Shown piece after piece: positions 18,447 through 28,830 of a DNA stretch of 41,014 bases. The position numbers and the translations under genes are program-made. Below the pieces are notes generated by a model that saw nothing but the letters and a program-made list of their open reading frames with translations, did no database searches and had not been told where the DNA came from. This stretch comes from Nitrososphaerota archaeon (GTDB lineage: Archaea; Thermoproteota; Nitrososphaeria; Nitrososphaerales; Nitrosopumilaceae): assembly GCA_028867735.1 (NCBI GenBank), contig JAGWFW010000008.1, positions 1 to 41,014 on the forward strand. The letters are read 5' to 3'. How positions within the stretch are numbered: position 1 is the stretch's first letter; each line of letters opens with the position of its first letter.

Positions 18447-19655
18447 ATGAATATTGCCGTAGACGTATTGAACTATGTTCTAGTTGCAATCATGACAGGT
18501 GTAGCACTAACCTGGATCCTCTTGATTAGATCAATGTGGGTAACATTTCGCGATTCTCCTTTCTTGGACAGGTTTGACTTAAAACCACATGGAACCCCAA
18601 AGGTTTCTGTCATTTTACCTGCAAGAAACGAAGAAAATTTTATTGCCAAATGCCTGAGCTCTTTGATTAGCCAGGATTATGAAAATTATGAAATAATTGC
18701 AATAGATGACACGTCGGAAGACAAAACGGGAGACATAATCAAGAAAATTGCCAAAGACAATCCCCGAGTCAAGTATGTACTTGCAGGACCAAAGCCCGAA
18801 AAATGGATGGGGAAGAACTGGGCGTGTGTAGAAGGTTTCAAAAAATCCACAGGCGAACTGTTGCTTTTTACAGATGCTGACACGACTCATTCCAGAAATA
18901 CAATCTCGCTTTCTGTCTCGCATCTGCTAAGTGAAAACTTGGACGCCTTGACTGTCATCCCAAAGATGCTTTGCCTTGACATTTGGACAAAAATCGCCCT
19001 GCCAGTATTATCTACGTTTTTGCACACGAGGTTTTCTGCGCTTAGAGTAAACGATTCCTCGAAAAAGACGGGTTATTTTTTCGGTAGCTTTTTCATCATA
19101 AAACGGGAAACATATTCCAGTGTTGGTATGCATGAAGGGGTAAAAAACGAGATAGTGGAAGACGGGGCGCTTGGCAAAAAAGTGAAAGAATCAGGATTCA
19201 ATATGAAAATGGTCCGTGGCGAACATCTAGTTGAGGCAGTGTGGGCAAGAGACTGGACAACACTATGGCACGCCCTAAAACGATTGATGGTTCCCCTGTA
19301 TTTTCAATCAAAAAGTGTAGCCATTGGAATCTTTGTAACTGTGTTATTTTTGCTGTTCGTGCCATTTCCAGCCATAGCATATTCGGTAGTATTTGAGTCT
19401 CTATCCACATCATTTACAGTCCTATTTGCAGTATCTTTGATTGCATCAGGACTGGTCTATCTTGCAAGCATCATGGATGCAACCAAGGGACTCGGACTTG
19501 CTATCAAGTATGCATTGTGTGCGCCTCTTGGAAGTTTCATAATTGTAAGCGGATTTGCAAGCGGAATTTTAAATGCAAAAAGTAGCAAGGCTGTGACTTG
19601 GAGAGGCAGGACATACTCCATGTCAGATACGGTTCAAAACTCCATTAGTCTGTAG
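18447..19655 (+). CDS. Family 2 glycosyltransferase, membrane-associated
   Basis: 'KVSVILPARNEENFIAKCLSSLISQDYENYEIIAIDDTSEDKT...LLLFTDADTTHS', C-terminal TMs. Confidence 0.9.
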   Translation: MNIAVDVLNYVLVAIMTGVALTWILLIRSMWVTFRDSPFLDRFDLKPHGTPKVSVILPARNEENFIAKCLSSLISQDYENYEIIAIDDTSEDKTGDIIKKIAKDNPRVKYVLAGPKPEKWMGKNWACVEGFKKSTGELLLFTDADTTHSRNTISLSVSHLLSENLDALTVIPKMLCLDIWTKIALPVLSTFLHTRFSALRVNDSSKKTGYFFGSFFIIKRETYSSVGMHEGVKNEIVEDGALGKKVKESGFNMKMVRGEHLVEAVWARDWTTLWHALKRLMVPLYFQSKSVAIGIFVTVLFLLFVPFPAIAYSVVFESLSTSFTVLFAVSLIASGLVYLASIMDATKGLGLAIKYALCAPLGSFIIVSGFASGILNAKSSKAVTWRGRTYSMSDTVQNSISL

Positions 19656-19722
19656 GAAAATTTTCCGGAATTTTATTTCCATTTAGAAAGAGGTTTAGAT
19701 GGGATCAAAACCTTAAACCGTA

Positions 19723-20634
19723 TTGACCCGGCTCGATGCAAAATCAACCAAGATAGGATATGCGTATGCAGTCCTATGCGCAGTTCTGGTCGGCTCTATA
19801 TCAACTGCTTCCAAACCCGTACTTGCAAACACCAATCCAATAATGTATGGTGCGCTGATATACCTGCTTGCAGCTCTTTCTTCAGTTCCATTATCATACA
19901 AAGTAAAAGGCTTTCAGGTAAAAGCAAGGGACTGGCCGCTTGTACTTGCAATAACCGTGTCAGGGTCCATACTTGCGCCAGTCTTGTTTTTCACAGGGCT
20001 TGAGCAAACCACTGCCTCAGATACCGCAGTCCTTTCCAACTCAGAGACAATATTCACAGTTCTTTTTGCATTGATTTTCTTCAAAGAAAAACTCGGGCCG
20101 CGAGGATATCTGGCCATAACATTGGTTCTGATCGGGGTTTTCATAGTTACTACAAATCTCCAGTTTTCAGGTTCTCTTTTTGATTTGAGAAAGGAAGGCA
20201 ATTTGTTGATAATACTTTCAATGGCCCTATGGGCACTTGACAACAACATAAGCAAGATTGCAGCCCAGCGCATTGACATATCAAGACTGGTCCAGCTCAA
20301 GGGCATCATCGGAGGTGGCATACTTTTCATTTTTGCGCTAGCGCTTAAAATTCCAATAGGTATCACGCCGTTCGAGGTTCCAAACTTGCTTCTGGTCGGC
20401 ATGGTAGGTTTTGGCATCGCGCTTTACTTGTTTTTGCACAGCCTTAGGAGGATAGGAACTGTAAAGACCATGCTTATCTATTCTACTGGCACAGTTTTTG
20501 GCCTGTTCTTTGCAGCCGTGTTTTTGCACGAAAATATTAGAGAATACCAGATTCTAGCGATCGCGCTTATGCTAGCAGGCATTTATCTTATCACTAAAGA
20601 GAGCCACAATGTGGAAAAACTGCATCAGGACTAG
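19723..20634 (+). CDS. EamA/DMT-family transporter
   Basis: 303 aa, about 10 TMs, two EamA-type repeats ('SNSETIFTVLFALIFFKEKLG', 'FAAVFLHENIREYQILAIALMLAGIYLI'). Confidence 0.87.
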   Translation: MTRLDAKSTKIGYAYAVLCAVLVGSISTASKPVLANTNPIMYGALIYLLAALSSVPLSYKVKGFQVKARDWPLVLAITVSGSILAPVLFFTGLEQTTASDTAVLSNSETIFTVLFALIFFKEKLGPRGYLAITLVLIGVFIVTTNLQFSGSLFDLRKEGNLLIILSMALWALDNNISKIAAQRIDISRLVQLKGIIGGGILFIFALALKIPIGITPFEVPNLLLVGMVGFGIALYLFLHSLRRIGTVKTMLIYSTGTVFGLFFAAVFLHENIREYQILAIALMLAGIYLITKESHNVEKLHQD

Positions 20635-20723
20635 TCATTAATTAGGAACTTGCCCGGTGTTGACTTGAACGATCTACCAGTTTATGCGCAAGATTAATCT
20701 ACATTCTGTCTTTTGGCATAACT

Positions 20724-20915
20724 ATGAATGCACTTAATCGCGGAGACATGGTACGGATAACAGACTCTGAGAGAGACGTCGACAAGATCTACACAATAAA
20801 AGAGATCAGAAAAATAAGAAGAGGCGGAATACTCTATCTTCTCAAATCATTAGATGAAGATGTTTTGCGCCTCTACTATGAGAACAAGGAATCGCTTCTT
20901 GAAAAAATCTCCTAA
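20724..20915 (+). CDS. Small conserved-type hypothetical protein
   Basis: 63 aa, ATG start, 'GDMVRITDSERDVDKIYTIKEIRKIRRGGILYLLKSLDEDVLRLYYE'. Confidence 0.6.
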   Translation: MNALNRGDMVRITDSERDVDKIYTIKEIRKIRRGGILYLLKSLDEDVLRLYYENKESLLEKIS

Positions 20916-20981
20916 CATGAATTTTTGATTTTCGACATACGAAACAAAATATTATATGACTACCGGCTATAACGCCCATCC

Positions 20982-22109
20982 TTGGATAAGACCAGTGTTA
21001 TTTTGGGTGGAATATACTGCGCTGTCGTACTTGTATTGATATCGGTTTTCATCATATCTCCGGCCAATCCTGATGCTTCACATCAGATGACCCAGGCCAA
21101 TCCTTTTGATCAGGCAATTATGAAAAACTCTCAGCTTAGTGTGGCAGATCTTTTCGCCAGGTCAGATCAGGGAGTAGTTCAAATCATAGTCAACAAGGCA
21201 AACAATTCTGCAGTTGACAGAGACATAGGCTCCGGAATTGTATACGATACCAGCGGACACATAATAACAAACAACCATGTGGTAGAAGACGAGGTTAAGA
21301 TCAGAGTTGTTTTTCATGATGGTCATTCTTTACCTGCCAAAGTGGTTGGTACTGATCCATATGCGGATCTGGCAGTAGTCAAAGTCGAACCCGGTTCCTA
21401 TGCTTTGTATCCTTTACCTCTTGGAGACTCGTCAGAGGTTAGAATCGGAGACCAAGTGGCAGCAATAGGTAACCCCTTTGGCCTAACAGGCTCGCTGACT
21501 TCGGGCATAGTAAGTCAGCTAGGCAGATTGCTTGACCCGCCAAACAGTTCCTTTTCCATACCAAATGTGATTCAGACTGACACCCCGATAAATCCTGGAA
21601 ATTCAGGCGGCCCTCTGCTTAACATGCAGGGTGAAGTAATAGGGATAAACACAGCAATTCAATCAGAGACAGGGGAATTTTCTGGAGTGGGTTTTGCAAT
21701 TCCATCCGATACAATGAAGAGAATAGTTCCAGACCTAATACAGACGGGCCATTACGAACATCCGTGGCTTGGCATAACCGGAATAAGCATTGACCCTGAT
21801 TTATCAGGCATGTTGCAATTGCCAACATCATCAGGTTTTCTCATTAATACAGTGGTTCCCAACACCGCGGCATCACAGGCAGGACTTCACGGATACAAGG
21901 AAACAAGAACCATCAACGGTACTCAATACAAAATAGGCGGCGACATCATCATTGCTGCAGACGGATACCCCATCAAAAAAATAGACGACCTGCTAAATTA
22001 TTTGCAGGATAAAAAATCAGTCGGAGACAAGCTGGTTCTGACAATAATTCGAGATGGTAAAAACATGCAGATTACACTTACTCTCCAGCAGAGACCAAAC
22101 CAATTCTAG
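20982..22109 (+). CDS. HtrA/DegP-like serine protease with PDZ domain (S1C)
   Basis: 'GSGIVYDTSGHIITNNHVV', 'DLAVVKV', 'TPINPGNSGGPLLN' catalytic triad, C-terminal PDZ, N-terminal TM. Confidence 0.94.
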   Translation: MDKTSVILGGIYCAVVLVLISVFIISPANPDASHQMTQANPFDQAIMKNSQLSVADLFARSDQGVVQIIVNKANNSAVDRDIGSGIVYDTSGHIITNNHVVEDEVKIRVVFHDGHSLPAKVVGTDPYADLAVVKVEPGSYALYPLPLGDSSEVRIGDQVAAIGNPFGLTGSLTSGIVSQLGRLLDPPNSSFSIPNVIQTDTPINPGNSGGPLLNMQGEVIGINTAIQSETGEFSGVGFAIPSDTMKRIVPDLIQTGHYEHPWLGITGISIDPDLSGMLQLPTSSGFLINTVVPNTAASQAGLHGYKETRTINGTQYKIGGDIIIAADGYPIKKIDDLLNYLQDKKSVGDKLVLTIIRDGKNMQITLTLQQRPNQF

Positions 22110-22147
22110 TACAAGAATAAATACAACTGCCTAAGCTACAAAACTAG

Positions 22148-23317
22148 TTGAGCAAGATAGTTCTGAAATCTGAATTATTAAACAAAATATTTGATGGAAG
22201 GCAGATTACAAATGACGAAGCTTATCAGATTTACCAAGAGGCTGAAAACAGTCCATCTGAACTTTACAAAGCATCACAGATTCTCAGAAACGAGAGAAAG
22301 GGGAAAAGAGTCACTTATTCAAGAAAGGTTTTCTTCAACCTGGTAAATCTATGCAGAGATACATGTTCTTACTGCACATACAAGGCAGAACCTGGAGAAT
22401 CAAAGCTATCCATGATGTCAAAGCAGGACATCTCAGATCTTGCTTCCATAGGCAGAAAGTACAGGTGCACCGAAGCACTGTTTGTTACAGGTGAAAGGCC
22501 AGAGCAAAAGTATGATGAAGCAAGGGCATGGCTGGCGGAGAATGGTTTTTCAAGTACCGCTGAATATCTTGTTCACGCATCAGAGGTTGCCCTCAATGCA
22601 GGCATATTCCCGCACACCAACGCAGGCAACCTGACAAAATCCGAGATGAACCAGCTGAAAAAAACTAATGTAAGCTTGGGTGTAATGCTTGAAAATTCAA
22701 GTGAAAGACTGGCGGGAAAGAACATGCCGCATGAGTTTGCCCCAAGCAAGAACCCAAGAGCGAGAATCCATGTCTTGGAAAATGCAGGCAGTCTGTCCAT
22801 ACCGATGACAACAGGCCTCTTGATAGGAATAGGCGAGAGTCCCTTTGAGTTAATTGATTCCATATTTACGCTAAAGTCAATTCATCAGAGGTACGGCCAC
22901 ATTCAGGAGATAATACTGCAAAACTTTCAACCAAAACCTGACACCATGATGCGAGATGTTCCAGGACCAGAGGAAAAATATTTCAAGATCCTAGTTGCCT
23001 TGACAAGACTAGTCATGCCAGAAATGAACATACAGATTCCACCAAACCTGTCTCCCAATTCCTATTCTGTCTTTCTTCAAGCAGGAATAAACGACTGGGG
23101 AGGAATATCACCTATTACTCCTGACTATGTAAATCCCGAGTTTTCCTGGCCTTCAATTGACACAGTGCAAGAAAACTGTAGAAACGCAGGATTTGATCTG
23201 AGGGCAAGATTTCCAGTGTATCCGGAATTCTTCCACATGGTGGATTCCAACTTGAAATCCAAAATGCTTGAAATAGCAGATTCTAATGGTCTAGTAAGTA
23301 TGGAGTATCTGAAATGA
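22148..23317 (+). CDS. cofG: FO synthase subunit 1 (radical SAM)
   Basis: 'FFNLVNLCRDTCSYCTYK', 'ALFVTGERPE', 'HTNAGNL', 'GISPITPDYVNPE'. Confidence 0.95.
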   Translation: MSKIVLKSELLNKIFDGRQITNDEAYQIYQEAENSPSELYKASQILRNERKGKRVTYSRKVFFNLVNLCRDTCSYCTYKAEPGESKLSMMSKQDISDLASIGRKYRCTEALFVTGERPEQKYDEARAWLAENGFSSTAEYLVHASEVALNAGIFPHTNAGNLTKSEMNQLKKTNVSLGVMLENSSERLAGKNMPHEFAPSKNPRARIHVLENAGSLSIPMTTGLLIGIGESPFELIDSIFTLKSIHQRYGHIQEIILQNFQPKPDTMMRDVPGPEEKYFKILVALTRLVMPEMNIQIPPNLSPNSYSVFLQAGINDWGGISPITPDYVNPEFSWPSIDTVQENCRNAGFDLRARFPVYPEFFHMVDSNLKSKMLEIADSNGLVSMEYLK

Positions 23318-24576
23318 CGCAGGTTGCCCTAGTTGATTCGCTTCTCAAGTATGCGGATCCTCTAATTGCCGGCATCTTGGACAGGGCATTGTCTGAAAAA
23401 GAGATAACTGTTGCAGAGGCCACAGGATTGTTTTCTGCAGAAGGGCTTGATTTTCACCTTTTGGCAATGGTTGCAGATGAATTGCGAAGAAGGAGAGTAG
23501 GAGACATTGTCACATACGTAGTCAATAGAAACATCAACTTTACCAATGTCTGCATAAAACAATGCGGGTTTTGCGCCTTTAGCAGAGACTTTCGCGAGGA
23601 AGAAGGATATTTCCTGCCAATAGAGGAGATAGTAAAAAGGGCAAGGGAGGCAAGGACCTTTGGTGCTACAGAGGTATGTGTCCAGGCAGGCCTTCCTCCA
23701 AACATGGACGCAGATATCTATGAAAACATTTGCAGGGCGATAAAAAAGGAAATTAACGATATTCACATACATGGATTTTCGCCAGAAGAGGTCCTGTATG
23801 GTGCGACTAGATCTAACGCCTCAATTGAGGAGTACCTGCATAGATTAAAGGAAGCTGGCGTGAACTCTCTTCCCGGAACTGCTGCAGAAATCTTAGACCA
23901 ACCATTGCGCGATAAAATCTCGCCTGGAAGAATCAGCGTAAAAAAATGGATCGAGGTGATAAAGACTGCGCACAAGATTGGAATCCCCTCCACTTCCACC
24001 ATGATGTTTGGCCATCTTGAGACAGCAGAAGACAGAGCAAAACACATTGGCATCATACGCGACATACAAAAGGAGACAGGGGGTTTTACTGAATTTGTCC
24101 CCCTTAATTTCATTCATTCTGAAGCCCCGATGTTCAAGGAAAAACTGCACGATGGCTTGAAGAACGGTGCGGACGGCAAGGATGCCATACTGACGCATGC
24201 AATCTCGCGTATCATGTTAAACAACCACATCAATAACATCCAGACGTCATGGGTCAAGGAGGGTACAAGCATGTCTCAGCTGCTGCTCACATGCGGAGCA
24301 AATGACTTTGGGGGTACCCTGATCAATGAAAGCATCTCAACTGCTGCAGGAGCAAAATATGGCCAGCTCATAAGGCCCCGCGAGATAAGGCGCCTTGTAA
24401 GAGAGATAGGAAGGACTCCCGCCCAGAGAACAACACGATACGACATAATCAAGACATACGATTCGAATGAGGAAGAAGACATGCTAGATACCGTGGAAGA
24501 TGCCGGCCGCTTTGGATCGTATCAAGAATTGATAAAGCTTGACAGGTACAGGTTCAAAAACAACAGGCGAGACTAG
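23314..24576 (+). CDS. cofH: FO synthase subunit 2 (radical SAM)
   Basis: 'NRNINFTNVCIKQCGFCAFSRD', 'EVCVQAGLPPNMDADIYENICRAIK', 'IHIHGFSPEEV', 'NDFGGTLINESISTAAGA'; 4-nt overlap with cofG. Confidence 0.95.
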   Translation: MTQVALVDSLLKYADPLIAGILDRALSEKEITVAEATGLFSAEGLDFHLLAMVADELRRRRVGDIVTYVVNRNINFTNVCIKQCGFCAFSRDFREEEGYFLPIEEIVKRAREARTFGATEVCVQAGLPPNMDADIYENICRAIKKEINDIHIHGFSPEEVLYGATRSNASIEEYLHRLKEAGVNSLPGTAAEILDQPLRDKISPGRISVKKWIEVIKTAHKIGIPSTSTMMFGHLETAEDRAKHIGIIRDIQKETGGFTEFVPLNFIHSEAPMFKEKLHDGLKNGADGKDAILTHAISRIMLNNHINNIQTSWVKEGTSMSQLLLTCGANDFGGTLINESISTAAGAKYGQLIRPREIRRLVREIGRTPAQRTTRYDIIKTYDSNEEEDMLDTVEDAGRFGSYQELIKLDRYRFKNNRRD

Positions 24577-25929
24577 TTGCCAGATTGCGAGCAGATTCTT
24601 CGCAAAGCATCAGCATTACACATTGACGAATGTGAAGCAGTATACGTCAAGAGAAAGATAATCACTGTTAGAATAACGGACTCTGAGATAGCAGAGATAA
24701 AACAAAATGACGAGCAAGGGCTGGGGGTACGATTAATACATGAAAAAAAGATCCTGTCCGCCTTTTCTACCAATGTTGAAACAGACCTGGTTGCCATGGC
24801 ACTGCAGACACAGTCCTTTCTCCAGTCAAAGTCTTTTTGGAAATCTCTTCCACATCCTTTGCAGTTTTCAGAGGTTGAAAAGACATACGATAAAAAACTA
24901 GAAGAGATCACGGGAAAAGAATCAATCGATATTGCAGGCATGATGATAAGCTCTGCATCTCATGAGAAAATAAAAAGAATTTCAGGGTCATTGAACATAG
25001 TGTCAGAAAATTTTGAGATTGCAAACACCAATGGATTGAATTGTGCAGACAAGGCCACGTACATTTCTGGTACCATCAATACGGACTCTGACCATGGGAA
25101 CACTGCGGTCAGCGGCATCGGAGCAATGTCTTGCAGAACAAAAGACTCCTTTTCACCTAACCAGATTGGAACGGAGTCAAGAGAGATGTGCATAGACTCG
25201 ATCAACCCTCAGAGTTGCGAGTCTGACACATATTCCATAATCTTTGAGCCATATGCAATAGGCGAGATGCTTGCCTTTGTTTTTGCTTCAAACTTTAACC
25301 TAAAGACATATTCTGAAAAACGAAGCTGCTTTGCAGAAAAACTAGGCAAAAAAGTTGCAGTAGAACAATTTTCCTTGGTTGACGATCCACACCATCCTGA
25401 CGGAATAGGGAGCAAGCCGTTTGATGATGAAGGAGTCCCCACGAAAACAAGATACCTGATAAAAGATGGCGTTTTTTCAGGCACTTATTCAGATTCGTTT
25501 TACGCGTTCAAAGAAGGCATGGAATCTACAGGCAATGCATCCAGGATGGGCACGCCCATGGGAAGAATTGCCAACCCCATTCCAACCCCAACCCCGCACA
25601 ACCTGAAGATAATGGAGGGGCAGATGAGCAGAGACGAGATGATTGGCAACACTAGGAGGGGCCTGCTTGTGGGAAGACTCTGGTATACGTATTCAGTAAA
25701 TCCAGAACGCGGAGACTTTTCATGTACCGCAAGAAGTGGAATAAGAATAATAGAAAACGGCAAGATAGCAAACGCAGGCAAGTCCGTAAGAATAGTGCAC
25801 AGCCTTCCCGCGCTTCTTCAAAACGTGTCAGGCATAGGAGATGACTCTAGAAATGTGCTCCAGTGGAGCGCGCTTCCCTGTGTTACTCCCTCAGTCAAGG
25901 TAGACGGAATTAAAGTAGCTCCAATCTAA
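24577..25929 (+). CDS. TldD/PmbA-family metalloprotease homolog
   Basis: 450 aa; 'FDDEGVPTKTRYLIKDGVFSGTYSDSFYA', 'NPERGDFSCTARSGIRIIENGKI'. Confidence 0.88.
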   Translation: MPDCEQILRKASALHIDECEAVYVKRKIITVRITDSEIAEIKQNDEQGLGVRLIHEKKILSAFSTNVETDLVAMALQTQSFLQSKSFWKSLPHPLQFSEVEKTYDKKLEEITGKESIDIAGMMISSASHEKIKRISGSLNIVSENFEIANTNGLNCADKATYISGTINTDSDHGNTAVSGIGAMSCRTKDSFSPNQIGTESREMCIDSINPQSCESDTYSIIFEPYAIGEMLAFVFASNFNLKTYSEKRSCFAEKLGKKVAVEQFSLVDDPHHPDGIGSKPFDDEGVPTKTRYLIKDGVFSGTYSDSFYAFKEGMESTGNASRMGTPMGRIANPIPTPTPHNLKIMEGQMSRDEMIGNTRRGLLVGRLWYTYSVNPERGDFSCTARSGIRIIENGKIANAGKSVRIVHSLPALLQNVSGIGDDSRNVLQWSALPCVTPSVKVDGIKVAPI

Positions 25930-26933
25930 TGGCTTGGCATAACAAACTGAAAACAGATTCCTATAACATAGAGCACCAATAACAGTATGCCAGAACGAAG
26001 GTCAAGCTTATTTCTGAACATTGGTATCAACGCAACAATGGTTATGACAGTTACAAGTATCATTTGATTTTCTAAAAGAGACGTGTTTGGTATTACAGTC
26101 CCAAATCCTTTGTAGGCTATTGCGGCAAAAATTGCCACGGCAAGCAGCAACGTATTGTTGACTATCTTTGAGCCAAGCACGTTTGCTACTGCTATTGACG
26201 CACCTTTGCTTCCTTTTCTTGCCAATAGTATCATCGATATCTTTTCAGGCATTTCTCCTGCAATTGGACTTATAATTATGGCAAGCATTACGACCGATAC
26301 TCCTGCGTCAGTAGCAAGCCCCTGCAGCGAGTTGACAAAAGGCTCTGCTCCAAAGAATATGCCCGCAGTACCAGCCGCAAAGAGCAACATTGAACGGGCA
26401 AAGTGTTTTTTCGATGTCTTTTGTGCTGCGTCTTCATGTAATTGGGATTCAAACCTTTCTTGCTCCTTTTCTTTTCGCATCTCGCGGTATGCGAGGTAGA
26501 GATAGGCTCCAAACAGCCCAGAGAACAGTATTGCGTCGCTAATATCATATCCGTTTACAAACGTAAGAGCTCCGACAACAGCAGTAACTACAAGAAGTAT
26601 TTTGTCTAGCTTAAACTCCTTGACATCTATGAATTTTTGAGGTGATTTTGACAGACGGGTGGTTGCAATTATCAGCATGACTGCCAGCCCCAATGTCATC
26701 ATGAAAAGATTGCTTCCAAGGGCAGAACCAATTGCGGTATCATAGGAACCTTCCTTTGCAGCGGCCACTACGATCCCAATCTCAGGCAGGGTGGTCGCTA
26801 TGCTAAGCAGGGTCCTTCCAACAAACCTTCCTCCCCATCGCTCCGACAAGTGTTCTGCCCCGGCAGATAGCAGCCAGCTTGATACGAGCAGTTCGCCCAA
26901 CCAGACCAGCAGCATGACAAAGTCATTAGTCAA
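25926..26933 (-). CDS. Sodium/calcium exchanger family (CaCA) antiporter
   Basis: Alpha-repeat-like 'SATTLPEIGIVVAAAKEGSYDTAIGSALGSNLFMM' (ORF: SIATTLPEIGI...) and 'ISPIAGEMPEKISMILLARKGSKGASIAVANVLGSKIVNNTLLL'. Confidence 0.88.
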   Translation of the reverse strand: MTNDFVMLLVWLGELLVSSWLLSAGAEHLSERWGGRFVGRTLLSIATTLPEIGIVVAAAKEGSYDTAIGSALGSNLFMMTLGLAVMLIIATTRLSKSPQKFIDVKEFKLDKILLVVTAVVGALTFVNGYDISDAILFSGLFGAYLYLAYREMRKEKEQERFESQLHEDAAQKTSKKHFARSMLLFAAGTAGIFFGAEPFVNSLQGLATDAGVSVVMLAIIISPIAGEMPEKISMILLARKGSKGASIAVANVLGSKIVNNTLLLAVAIFAAIAYKGFGTVIPNTSLLENQMILVTVITIVALIPMFRNKLDLRSGILLLVLYVIGICFQFVMPSH

Positions 26934-26986
26934 CCCGCAACTCCTGTCTTGAGTGCTTTTATTAAACGATAAAGAGAAAGAGGCAC

Positions 26987-27223
26987 TTACTGATCTTTGA
27001 CAATTATCATAGTGAGGGTGGACTTGATTCCATCCAGTTTTCTAATCTGTGAAGTTATGGTCTCACGCAAGGTCTCCATAGAGTCTGACTCGATTACCAT
27101 CAAGACATCATATACGCCATAGACAGGATATACTTCCTTGACGGTGGCAATTTTTTTAATCTCATTTACAATATGATTTTCCTTGCCAAGCTCCGCGTTC
27201 ATGAGAACAAAAGCGCTATGCAT
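26987..27223 (-). CDS. Stand-alone Lrp/AsnC ligand-binding (RAM) domain protein
   Basis: 'HSAFVLMNAELGKENHIVNEIKKIATVKEVYPVYGVYDVLMVIES'; no HTH. ORF track start is 27289, but internal ATG at 27223 fits the family better. Confidence 0.82.
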   Translation of the reverse strand: MHSAFVLMNAELGKENHIVNEIKKIATVKEVYPVYGVYDVLMVIESDSMETLRETITSQIRKLDGIKSTLTMIIVKDQ

Positions 27224-27377
27224 GCTGGACTTCGGTGCATCTTGGATAAAAACAAATTGCATCAGCCAAAAATAGCGTTCGCAACACAAATTTCATGCAC
27301 GGGGATTGACAGAAAGTTCCATTGTTCAAAAAATCTATGGAACAGCTCAAAAAATTCACCAGTAGATTAATAAAGTA

Positions 27378-27401
27378 CATTACCGTACCACTACCGTAAT
27401 G
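27378..27401 (+). promoter_or_regulatory. Candidate operator: dyad CATTAC-N12-GTAATG with internal ACCGTA direct repeats
   Basis: CATTACCGTACCACTACCGTAATG; right arm contains the ATG start codon (27399-27401) of the winged-helix gene; A/T-rich TATA-like segment immediately upstream. Confidence 0.5.
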
Positions 27402-27743
27402 AGAACAAGAATGACGTATATTCCACTTGAAGTGGCCGATCAGTTCTCGGACTTTATAATAAAAAGAGACGAGCAGGTTTTAGACTCGGTGAAGACACGT
27501 GCGCGAGATTTTAGTACAATCTCGATTCTCAAATTACTATATCAGCTAAGGTACAGCCCCATAACATTTTCAGACCTTTACGTGAAATCAAACATAAGGA
27601 TGAAAAGGTCTTTTCTGAACTATCTGCATTTTTGCATGGCATACAGATTCATAAGAAAAGAGCCGGCAGGTGCAAACATGGTTTATTTCATAACAGACAA
27701 GGGAAGGACAATGCTTGACCTGTTTACTCAAAAGACCGGCTAA
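27399..27743 (+). CDS. Winged-helix transcriptional regulator-like protein
   Basis: 114 aa; 'STISILKLLYQLRYSPITFSDLYVKSNIRMKRSFLNYLHFCMAYRFIRKEPAGANMVYFITDKGRTML'. Confidence 0.7.
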   Translation: MRTRMTYIPLEVADQFSDFIIKRDEQVLDSVKTRARDFSTISILKLLYQLRYSPITFSDLYVKSNIRMKRSFLNYLHFCMAYRFIRKEPAGANMVYFITDKGRTMLDLFTQKTG

Positions 27744-27806
27744 TTCCTGTCGCATCTAGACATACAATACAAAATTCTTTTATCCCAAGCAACAGGAGCA
27801 GATTCA

Positions 27807-28829
27807 ATGGGAGTAACGTACAAGGACGCGGGAATTGACATCAATAAGATAAAACAAAGCCAGGCAAGCATAGGCAGGCTAATCTCGTCCACTCACAAGC
27901 TGCAACAGGGGATAAAGACAATGTCTGGTTTTGGCCATTATGCAGGGATAGTCGAGATTCCGGGCGGAAAGATGCTGGCCACCCATACGGACGGAGTCGG
28001 TACCAAGGTAATAATTGCGCAGATGATGAGAAAATATGATACCATAGGCATAGATTGCGTAGCCATGAATGTGAACGACATCATATGCATTGGAGCCGTG
28101 CCAGTTTCATTTGTTGATTATATCGCAGCAAACAAAAATGATCAAAAAATATTCAAGGAAATTGTACGGGGTCTTGTCAGGGGTGCCAAAAAATCCAAGG
28201 TTCCAATAGTAGGTGGAGAGACTGCCATACTGCCTGATCTCATAGCAGGGAAAAACTTTGCTTTTGATCTGGCAGGAATGGTGGTCGGGATTCTTAGCAG
28301 GCAAAACATGGTTCTTGGAGATAACATAAACACGGGTGATGTAATAATCGGAGTGAAGAGTAGCGGGCTGCACTCCAATGGATATTCACTTGCAAGAAAG
28401 GTCTTGCTTTCAAAATATTCTTTGCGTGATAAGATAAGAGGGCTTGGAGTTTTAGGCGAGGCGCTTTTGGAGCCGACCGAGATTTATGTTCAGCCAGTGC
28501 TTGAGGCAATCAGGGAATGTGACATACACGGGCTTGCACACATAACTGGAGGATCTTTTACCAAGCTTTTGCGCCTCAAAAAAGCTGGATATGTATTAGA
28601 CAGCCTCCCCGAGCCTCCAGAAATATTTCAGATCATAGAAAACCAGGATGTAGAAAAAGAGGAGATGTACAGGACATTTAACATGGGAATCGGTTTTTGC
28701 CTGATTGCACCGGAGGAAGAAGAGGAAAGAATCAACGAGACATTCAAAAAACACGGGATGCACAGCAGGCAGATCGGAGAGATCAAGGACAGGAAAGGAG
28801 TCTTTGTAGATTCTCTGAAGATAGCGTGA
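27807..28829 (+). CDS. purM: Phosphoribosylformylglycinamidine cyclo-ligase
   Basis: 'YKDAGIDI', 'LATHTDGVGTKVIIAQMM', 'IGIDCVAMNVNDIICIGAVPVSFVDYIA', 'GGETAILPDL', 'GLHSNGYSLARKV', 'HITGGSFTKL'. Confidence 0.95.
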   Translation: MGVTYKDAGIDINKIKQSQASIGRLISSTHKLQQGIKTMSGFGHYAGIVEIPGGKMLATHTDGVGTKVIIAQMMRKYDTIGIDCVAMNVNDIICIGAVPVSFVDYIAANKNDQKIFKEIVRGLVRGAKKSKVPIVGGETAILPDLIAGKNFAFDLAGMVVGILSRQNMVLGDNINTGDVIIGVKSSGLHSNGYSLARKVLLSKYSLRDKIRGLGVLGEALLEPTEIYVQPVLEAIRECDIHGLAHITGGSFTKLLRLKKAGYVLDSLPEPPEIFQIIENQDVEKEEMYRTFNMGIGFCLIAPEEEEERINETFKKHGMHSRQIGEIKDRKGVFVDSLKIA

Positions 28830-28830
28830 T

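Noticed and set aside
19914-20417. 167-aa ORF antisense to the EamA transporter
   Set aside because: Antisense shadow; Pro/Ser/Met-rich translation typical of reverse-frame artefacts.
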